From Saccharomycopsis malanga (Eukaryota; Ascomycota; Saccharomycetes; Ascoideales; Saccharomycopsidaceae): a stretch of 64,000 bases of DNA. The notes under the pieces were generated by a model. The model was given only the letters and a program-made list of their open reading frames with translations, was not told the origin of the DNA and did not search any database. Each line of letters starts with the position of its first letter. Position 1 is the first letter of the stretch. Of the stretch, positions 57,044 through 64,000 are shown in pieces. The translations under genes and the position numbers were made by a program. Where the stretch lies: contig CP025322.1 in assembly GCA_004014935.1 (NCBI GenBank), forward strand, positions 868,001 through 932,000, read 5' to 3'.

Positions 57044-60000
57044 TCATGACGATGAAGCAAGAAGGTCAAAAAGCTCATTTGCTTCAGTTTCGTTTCGTGA
57101 TTCCAAAAGATAGTTTGGACGGTTTGTTGTAGCACTAGTTCCATCTTTACTTTGAACGACAACACACACGCCAGTTCTTCCTATTCTTTGAGCTTTGGAT
57201 CCATCGACGGTGGCATCAATGATGATTTTATTTGTTTTATGCTCGTTGATAACGACGCGAAACTTTTGCCCCGTACTCTTTGGAACAGCAAAGATCAGGA
57301 GTTTGGAAATTGTGAGTGGGTTCCATTTACCTGAAATGCTTGATTTCTTATGCAATCTGATTTTTCTTACACTGAGAGGAGCGTTGTCTTTGTTTTTGGC
57401 GCACAAGTCTAATGATCCCATTTGAGAGTTCAAAGATGCCACAGAGTAGTTATTGACAGCGGAGAATGGTTCCTGGTGAGCCAAGTACTCTGAACTAGTT
57501 TGAGAAGTTGGGGAAGAAATACTGTTAGCAAACGAAATATTTGATCTAGCAGATAATGGAGGCTGAAGCTCTTCCAAAGAAAAGGACCCTGGCATAAGTA
57601 ATATGTCACTTTGTTTGGTACTAGAAGGAGTAGTGAATGCTTTACCCTTGAAGTTTAACATACTAGATTCAGATGGTGGAGCAGAAGTGGAAGAGACGCT
57701 TCCAGAAACGCTCATATCGCCAGCTTGGTTAGAATTTCCAGAAGACAATGATTCATTGTAAAACAACGAGTTGGAGGAACTTTCAGAAACTTGCTGACGG
57801 GTTTTGACTAACGAGTTTTTGGTATGATCCTTTTGCGCGTATTCCAAGGCTTGAATCAAGGTATTGACGGTCGTTATGGTTTTAGGTCTCATCAAAATTA
57901 AGCTGGTTTTTTTAGTGAGTTCATTAAATGTTTTAATCTGAACATCTAAGTTGTTGGCGTTTTTAGTGATGCAAGAGCTTGAATTCACTGGCAATGTTAT
58001 GAATGGTTTTATAGAGGCTAATGATTTCAAAGAGTCACCTCTATAAAAGCATAAATAACTTTGGTTTACAGAGATAGCTATCTCCAAGTACAAATGGTCA
58101 TCACTGACGGCAGCCCAATGATCACTTTTCCAATACGAAACGTAAAAATAATCCTTGTAAATGATGACACAATTGTCCATGTTCTTGACGTACTGGTCAG
58201 CAATGGAAGTGACACTTTGAGCGCTATTAGAGGATTTAATCGGGGTAGAGACGCTGGAGCTCGCTGGTGATGCAGATGTGTGAATTTGCAAATTTTTCTT
58301 GTTTTTGGACTTACCAAATACCGAAGGCAATGGAGAAGCAATTTTTCTCAAAGCATCAAAAGAACCTTTTCTACGCAAAGTTGGATGTGAGTTGTCATGG
58401 GCGGAGGTGATGGTCTCCTTAGATTTGGTGATTGTTTCTTTGGAAGAGTTATTCAAAGAAGACAAGATAGAAAAGTTGGTAGCCTCTGATTTGCTGGTAT
58501 AAGTAGAATTGGCTCTCTGGACCTCAGTATTGCTGGCAGCATTACTGGTAGCCACACTAACCTTTGATTCGTTTCCCAACATGCGGTTTACAGACTTTGG
58601 ACTGCCCAAAGTAGGAGCCATTGTTGGTTTCAAAAACGTTGCAGAAGCTGGAGAAACAGATGATTCTTCATCTTCTCCAATGGTTTGACATTGGATTGTC
58701 TTTTTAGTGACCATCTCGAAATCTACTGACTTTTTCTTCTTCAATGACAATCTACTGCTAAGACGATACTTTTTGTTCTTCTTTTCTGGAGAGTAAAATT
58801 TTGGCTCGAAGTTTTTACCAAAATTGTTCAAATAAGTGGTATTAGAAGTGAAACCCTCATTGTCGTTCTCATCTTCACTGTCAGAACTTTCCTCACTACT
58901 ATCCGTTCCTGCTTCAACAAACCGTGGTTGAGCAAGCTGTTTCTTTTCTTCTTCCTTGAGAAACTCCTCTTTAGGAACAGGAATATCTTCATCATCAGAA
59001 ATAACTGCCTCTGAAAATTCTGGCAACTTCTCAACCACAGTGACTTTGGAATTGTTAAAACTGTCTGTAGTTGCATCTTCTAGAATGACATTCAAGTCAT
59101 TAGTACTAGTTTCCTGATGAGTCAAACCAGTGACAAAGGAGGCATTTGAAACACTGGTAGAATGGGACAAAAAGCTGTTTTCACTAGGCGACTTATCATC
59201 AGGTTGTAATTTGCCGAAATTCAACTTGACAGGAGTAGTCAAATTAACTTTAGTCCTGTTTACTGGAATAGAACTTGGAGATTGAATGTTTGAAATGGTA
59301 TTATGGATCTGAATAGGGGAATTGGAAGGTTTGGCGAAATCCAGATTAATATTGATCGGACTGGTGAGAGCAGAAACAGAGTAATTGTTGGGAATATTGT
59401 ATTTAGATCCACTTGGACTCGAGCTAGGAGTGCTTTGATAAAATGGGCTTTTGCTGTTTAACAAGTCTTCAAAGAGCTTTTGTTGTTGAGAGATCTCTAA
59501 CTGGATACCAGCAGATAGCTTTTTGTTACTATTAGAAGAGTTCATCTTACTGATATGACTGTTGAGAGAAGGTTTGGAGCTGCTTTTGCTGACAAATGAT
59601 CTTCGGGAGCTAGATTTAGAAATAGCAAACTGTTCAGCGTTAGCAGCATGGGAGCGTCTCTTCATGGAGCTTTGATAACTAGACAATCTTTTTTGAGATG
59701 GGGAAATTTGTACAACATTTGAAGCATCTACCTTCTTCTTACTGATGACTGTTTCTTCAAGTTGTTTAGTTTGCAACATTTCTGGTTCTGATACAACATG
59801 TTTATCATCAACCTTGCACAAGTCTATGTAAGATCCAGATGACACAATCGGTTGATTGTTACCATTGTCAATATATGCCAACTTGAAGAAACTTTGACGT
59901 CTCTTGTTGGATTCCGTAGTTTTCTTTGATCTACCGAATAGCTTTCTAAGTAAAGGAGCTGTCTTCTTTTTAGGCTCAGTTTTTTCAAACACTGTTTTCT

Positions 60001-62248
60001 CGGTGGCTTTTGATGTAACTTCCGTAGGTTTTGAGGAGAAGTTACTGGAAAATTCTTTAGTTAATTCTTCTGCTGCTTGAATCAAGGACAAATCCTGTTG
60101 AGAGGAGCAGGTAGAACTATTATTATACAGTCTTTCAGCTGTGGACAAAGAAGTGGTCGAACCATTGTTAGAAGCAAATATCGTAGTGTCTGGAGTTTTA
60201 AAAGCAGTAGCAAAAGAGGTTGGAACAATTGGTTTCTCTACCTTCAACTGCTGTTGGTCTGTTGCCTTGCACGATTTGTCAGAATGAGAAGAAGGCATTC
60301 TAAGGTATTTGAACTCATCAATGCTAGCGACACCTGATGATGTTGATGGGTTTTGTCTTTTCTTGTTGATTAATTCATTTTGTCTCAACAGAGTGTCGTT
60401 GTAATAAGATTTAACCACTTTAAGAGAAAACCTAGGCTCAACAGTAGAACTAGTGGTAGAGGTAGTAATTGAAGTCCAATCGCTCTCATCGTCTTCTTTA
60501 AGGATTTCCTCAAAGTTGTTTATTTTCTGTGACTTGGAAAGTCTACTGGATTTGCTGTCTGTTCTACTTATTCCATTCACCAAAGGAGAAGATATTTTTT
60601 TGGTGTTCGCATAGGTAATCTCGCCAAAATGGAAGTTATCGCTTCCAGGGCTACTTTTATCTTTAGCTTCCAATTGCTCTAAAAACAAATCCAATTCAGG
60701 AATGTCAATAGCAGATCTTTGACTCAATGTTTTGGCATGTTGAGCACGCTTGCTTAGCTCCTTATTGCGTTTCTTAGTTATTTTCAATGGGGCAATATTA
60801 TTATCAAAGTTAGTCGCAGAACCCAAATCATTGTTCAAGTTGATACCTAAAGCACCAGTGAACTCCATTTGGTTCTTGAGCCTTTCATGCTGTTTGAAAT
60901 AGAGAGGCTCATTTGTATAATATGGAAACAAGACTTTGAAAAAAGGAGTCCAATTATTGAATTGTTCTTCGTCTAAACAGGAAATCTTCACAGATATCTG
61001 ACCTTCTTTTGAGTCTTTATGAGCAGGAACAAGTACAATCTCATTGATTGCCTTATTGATAGATTTGATGAACAAGCTGTTTTTATCAAACGCTGGGAAT
61101 ATTAAGTTTCTGCCAATGTTAGAATCAATAGCACATACAGCTAGACCAGAAATCTCGGTGAATTTGAAGTCCAAGGATCCCTTGTAGCTCTCTTCTACGG
61201 CATCAGTAGAAATCATGGAAAGATCTGACATATCACGGTTGTGCAGAGACGAACTCTGTAGATCTGAAGAATCAGCATTAATAATGGAATCAAATACAGT
61301 GTCGATGACTTCACTGTTAGCAGCAGCTAGAAAATCTTGCTTGGATTCAAGGTTAGATAACTTTTCTAAAGATTTGGTGGTATGAGATTTATGAAGCTTA
61401 TCAAAATCATTAACTTGTTTATCGCTGAGCAAAACTAATTCAATGATCTTTTTATTATTTGTTTTCTCAAGAGGATGATAAAACTCAAACTCAAAATAGT
61501 CTCTTTTCAAAATGTTGTTAGGACGGAAAGAAGATTTCCTAGCAGGTTGTAAGGTGAGCATGTCTCTGGTCAAATTGAAATTTATAGAGAAATAATCAAG
61601 ATAAAGCTTTTCGTTATTGAGGTAATCTTTGATTAAAGACCATTGAACCGAGGAAAACTTTGCACTTCTTTGAAAATTCTTGGTGATTTCCACAAACAAA
61701 AAGCGAAGAGACATATCTTTGAACTCAAAATGTGGCAAAGAGTTTTCAAAATGAAGTGACAATTGATAAAATTTGGTTAAAAGCTTAACCAAAGCTTTGT
61801 ATCTAATAAATGGAAGTTTGATGAGATTGGACGTAAACTCAGGCAAAAAAGGATTGTAATTGTAATGTTGAGAATACCTTATATAATGAGCATTGAACTT
61901 CAAACACCACTGACTAATGTCCCTGAAACAATAAACCTCTTGTAATGGCGTCAACTGGTTTGTCTCCAGACTAATATACAGATCTAATATTTTGTAAAGT
62001 TGAACATGGCACGCGATCAAACTGTTGATAGCCTCTATAAGCTGGGTATCTGAACTGAGGTTCAAAGATGTTTGAGCGTAAGCAAGAAGCTTTTGCAAGT
62101 TGCTGAGATACAAATTTTCGTGGTTCTTCAAATCAACAAGATATTGTGCTCTAGAAGAGATGGCAATATCGATTTTGCGTGCTTCTGGAGAGTAAGTCTC
62201 AACATTTAACTCGTCGAGAACCTTCATTGAGAGTTTTGACACGGGCAT
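57044..62248 (-). CDS. Large putative Dbl-homology/PH polarity protein
   Basis: 1734 residues from the ATG at 62248 (MPVSKLSMKVLDELNVETYS). The frame continues to 62518, but those 90 codons hold a hydrophobic stretch with no family match and are probably untranslated leader. Residues about 20-300 look like a helical Dbl-homology fold: RAQYLVDLKNHENLYLSNLQ resembles the first DH helix. Next comes a PH-like part (about 350-470). The middle (500-1300) is Ser/Thr-rich and disordered. The C-terminus has two beta-rich regions, YKDYFYVSYWKSDHWAAVSD to ALEYAQKDH and KWNPLTISKLLIFAVP to the end, each like a PH domain. I suspect a Rho-GEF-like cortical protein (Bud3 type), without certainty. Confidence 0.55.
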   Translation of the reverse strand: MPVSKLSMKVLDELNVETYSPEARKIDIAISSRAQYLVDLKNHENLYLSNLQKLLAYAQTSLNLSSDTQLIEAINSLIACHVQLYKILDLYISLETNQLTPLQEVYCFRDISQWCLKFNAHYIRYSQHYNYNPFLPEFTSNLIKLPFIRYKALVKLLTKFYQLSLHFENSLPHFEFKDMSLRFLFVEITKNFQRSAKFSSVQWSLIKDYLNNEKLYLDYFSINFNLTRDMLTLQPARKSSFRPNNILKRDYFEFEFYHPLEKTNNKKIIELVLLSDKQVNDFDKLHKSHTTKSLEKLSNLESKQDFLAAANSEVIDTVFDSIINADSSDLQSSSLHNRDMSDLSMISTDAVEESYKGSLDFKFTEISGLAVCAIDSNIGRNLIFPAFDKNSLFIKSINKAINEIVLVPAHKDSKEGQISVKISCLDEEQFNNWTPFFKVLFPYYTNEPLYFKQHERLKNQMEFTGALGINLNNDLGSATNFDNNIAPLKITKKRNKELSKRAQHAKTLSQRSAIDIPELDLFLEQLEAKDKSSPGSDNFHFGEITYANTKKISSPLVNGISRTDSKSSRLSKSQKINNFEEILKEDDESDWTSITTSTTSSTVEPRFSLKVVKSYYNDTLLRQNELINKKRQNPSTSSGVASIDEFKYLRMPSSHSDKSCKATDQQQLKVEKPIVPTSFATAFKTPDTTIFASNNGSTTSLSTAERLYNNSSTCSSQQDLSLIQAAEELTKEFSSNFSSKPTEVTSKATEKTVFEKTEPKKKTAPLLRKLFGRSKKTTESNKRRQSFFKLAYIDNGNNQPIVSSGSYIDLCKVDDKHVVSEPEMLQTKQLEETVISKKKVDASNVVQISPSQKRLSSYQSSMKRRSHAANAEQFAISKSSSRRSFVSKSSSKPSLNSHISKMNSSNSNKKLSAGIQLEISQQQKLFEDLLNSKSPFYQSTPSSSPSGSKYNIPNNYSVSALTSPININLDFAKPSNSPIQIHNTISNIQSPSSIPVNRTKVNLTTPVKLNFGKLQPDDKSPSENSFLSHSTSVSNASFVTGLTHQETSTNDLNVILEDATTDSFNNSKVTVVEKLPEFSEAVISDDEDIPVPKEEFLKEEEKKQLAQPRFVEAGTDSSEESSDSEDENDNEGFTSNTTYLNNFGKNFEPKFYSPEKKNKKYRLSSRLSLKKKKSVDFEMVTKKTIQCQTIGEDEESSVSPASATFLKPTMAPTLGSPKSVNRMLGNESKVSVATSNAASNTEVQRANSTYTSKSEATNFSILSSLNNSSKETITKSKETITSAHDNSHPTLRRKGSFDALRKIASPLPSVFGKSKNKKNLQIHTSASPASSSVSTPIKSSNSAQSVTSIADQYVKNMDNCVIIYKDYFYVSYWKSDHWAAVSDDHLYLEIAISVNQSYLCFYRGDSLKSLASIKPFITLPVNSSSCITKNANNLDVQIKTFNELTKKTSLILMRPKTITTVNTLIQALEYAQKDHTKNSLVKTRQQVSESSSNSLFYNESLSSGNSNQAGDMSVSGSVSSTSAPPSESSMLNFKGKAFTTPSSTKQSDILLMPGSFSLEELQPPLSARSNISFANSISSPTSQTSSEYLAHQEPFSAVNNYSVASLNSQMGSLDLCAKNKDNAPLSVRKIRLHKKSSISGKWNPLTISKLLIFAVPKSTGQKFRVVINEHKTNKIIIDATVDGSKAQRIGRTGVCVVVQSKDGTSATTNRPNYLLESRNETEANELFDLLASSS

Positions 62249-63111
62249 TTTGTTGATATTGGTTATTTCTGCGCAAACCACTGACAGCAAACTATTAACA
62301 AGGCAAAAATCAAAAGAAAACGCCAAAAGGAATATGACCAACTTAATTATAAAATCAACATCAAAATAAGTTGTCGCTAGAATTGAAAACTCAATGCTTT
62401 TTTTGGAATTTTTGGGGTTTTTTCGGGCTTCACAGGGATATGCATTGTAACGCGCGATGAGGCTTCCTGCCAGCGTAAATCCTGGAAATACCACATGATG
62501 CTGCATAGTCGCAGGCACTCTCCAAGTATATTATCTATTGTTAGCGAGTATTTTTCATAGTAAACGACGCATGTATATGCATGCAGACCGCATTGACAGA
62601 CGCGGTAGACATCAATTTAACTCCATTAGCGCAAATTGGATTTCAACGATGGATTTTTAAAGTGTATTATTTGAAATTGTATCAATACAAAATTGTGGAA
62701 TAACACTATGTTTTTCAATGTTATTTATTGTTTGAAGCTAAAATGATTGTTGTTTTAATATTTTTTGATTTAATATCTCTCGTGGTGTAAATTGGAAACC
62801 ATATCGGAACGTTTTGGGTTGCTATTTTGAAAGCATCCCTTCAACTCTTGGGCCCAGCAACCAGCCACCGCTCGCGAAAAATAACTTAAGTAATGTACTG
62901 TACCTTTTGTAGATGAAATGTGCTATTTTCAGGAAACAAATATCGTGTTCAGTCGTTTCTTAACCCTTTTTGGGTGGGATATAGATGTGTTGTCTTGCAA
63001 AGAATACACATTGGGATGCTGTCAATGACGGTTGACAAGGTAATACGGTTTATTGATTGTATAACGTGGCGCTGGTGCAGCTGGATGTAAATAAAGCGGG
63101 AAATTGGCCAT

Positions 63112-63127
63112 ACCAAACGCGTTTGGT
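63112..63127. promoter_or_regulatory. Perfect 16-bp palindrome with MCB core
   Basis: ACCAAACGCGTTTGGT is its own reverse complement. The centre, ACGCGT, is the MluI cell-cycle box bound by MBF in yeasts. Confidence 0.45.
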
Positions 63128-63885
63128 GATGTACTACTTTCAGAGTAAAATTTCGGCGTTTCTTCACGCGGTTTTTTTACCATCAAGTGATTTTAATATT
63201 ATTCCATCATTATTAGAATGCTAATGCTAATTTTTTTTAGTTTTTACAAAATATCCCAACAGTTGAGTATTAACAATAAAAATGTTACAATCTGGATCTC
63301 TGGACATGTTTTATTCTTCAATTTTCACTAGTTTCCCATATATAGCATTAATGTATACGCGCGTACTCTATAATGCTTATACAGAAGGATAATAATACGC
63401 CCAATAATATTACACGCACTGTAGAAAACTCATGAAATAACGTATCATCAGGCTCCGCCAACCTCTTTTTTGAAGATATTAAATATTGAGCAACTCCTTA
63501 ATATGTTAACCAAATGCGTACATATATTATTGTTATGTATGGCGTCTAAAAACCTTCCCAATCATTTGTTTTCGCTCTGATAAATCTAGTACTCACTATT
63601 CCTTTTTCTCCGCGTTCTCTTGCCCATCTACATATTCGTGGATCTACCTTAAATCTTCATCCCAGTATATGGCATAGCCTTCTCAGCTTTCCACTCATTA
63701 TCCTTTTACAGTATTCTAAAATGTTTACACACCATTTTATTACGATGACGTTGTCTTACTTTGGTAAATGTCTCATTCTGCTAGATACATTTAGTCTCAT
63801 GACTCGAAAATACGCTCAGTATTGTCCGTGCCGTTAGTTGCAAATCGTTATACCATTAAAGTAAGGTCAAAAGGTGTGATAAATT

Positions 63886-63903
63886 AGGGGTGTTTACACC
63901 CCT
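63886..63903. promoter_or_regulatory. 8-bp inverted repeat AGGGGTGT-TT-ACACCCCT
   Basis: Perfect arms around a 2-nt spacer near the window end. GGGGTG half-sites suit a zinc-finger dimer. The regulated gene would lie outside the window. Confidence 0.35.
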
Positions 63904-64000
63904 GTTGAGTAATTAAAAAAGTTTCATTATTTGCCTATGATAGAATCAGCCACTGCCAAGAGCATCAATATGGAGAATAAGATACAACGATGATAAGGAA

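Larger units (their letters stand above)
62249..64000. other. Non-coding right end of window
   Basis: The 5' flank of the Dbl-like gene and the region before the next gene. It holds GCGATGAG at 62454-62461, a perfect 16-bp palindrome at 63112-63127 and an inverted repeat at 63886-63903. No gene is supported; the reverse 72-codon frame at 62949-63167 overlaps the palindrome and looks like chance. Confidence 0.5.

Noticed and set aside
62249-62518. 90-codon N-terminal extension of the Dbl-like protein, with a hydrophobic segment
   Set aside because: It begins at a GTG or an internal ATG, shows no conserved pattern, and the ATG at 62248 starts just before the conserved helical part. A real membrane-anchored isoform is possible but unsupported.

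Overview
This is a nuclear window of a budding yeast (Saccharomycotina), most likely from the CUG-Ser ('CTG') clade. Genes are compact and mostly intron-free. The few introns are short (51-103 nt), sit near the 5' ends of genes, and carry GTATGT or GTAAGT donors with TACTAAC-type branch points. TIM9 and URA3 are divergent neighbours, as in other yeasts. URA3 reads an in-frame CTG (51970-51972) where the orthologues I recall have a conserved serine. An eIF3m gene, absent from Saccharomyces cerevisiae, also fits this clade. No rRNA, CRISPR array, LTR element or autonomous LINE was seen.

Layout: a 3' gene fragment (1-824); KAP114 importin; a small ankyrin protein divergent from an RMD8-like DUF155 protein; intron-containing KGD4; a 2.8 kb gene-free stretch in front of PDE1; RET2 (delta-COP); tRNA-Trp; a candidate spliced microprotein; a SINE-like element; a divergent kinesin; SNP1 and YRB2 (divergent); EFM4 and MOT2 (divergent); a WDR83/MORG1-like protein; a spliced SDR; a second divergent kinesin; a 3.7 kb gene desert (33664-37406); three-exon FIS1; tRNA-Asn; a second SINE-like element; COY1 and MFG1 (divergent); a nuclear gene for the mitochondrial ribosomal protein Var1/uS3m divergent from eIF3m; TIM9 and URA3; an AHP1-type peroxiredoxin; the endo-1,3-beta-glucanase ACF2; and a 1734-residue putative Dbl-homology/PH protein, followed by 1.7 kb of non-coding DNA.

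Two results stand out. First, there is a family of short dispersed elements of about 230-320 bp. One copy has a tRNA-like head with a perfect B box. One ends in poly(A) between a perfect 12-bp target duplication, and another ends in a (TTA)n tail between a 9-bp duplication. A third, diverged copy lies in reverse orientation and a fourth relic is possible. This is the layout of a tRNA-derived SINE mobilised by a LINE, and I know of no well-described SINE family in budding yeasts. Both clear copies lie about 630-690 bp upstream of a tRNA gene. Second, VAR1, which is mitochondrially encoded in S. cerevisiae, is here a nuclear gene with an apparent presequence and no tryptophan at all, sharing a promoter with eIF3m.

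Many genes serve translation and mitochondria (VAR1, eIF3m, TIM9, KGD4, FIS1, EFM4, MOT2), trafficking (RET2, COY1, KAP114, YRB2) or polarity and cytoskeleton (two kinesins, MFG1, the Dbl-like protein). They do not form one pathway. Sites matching Reb1 (TTACCCG) recur in several promoters.
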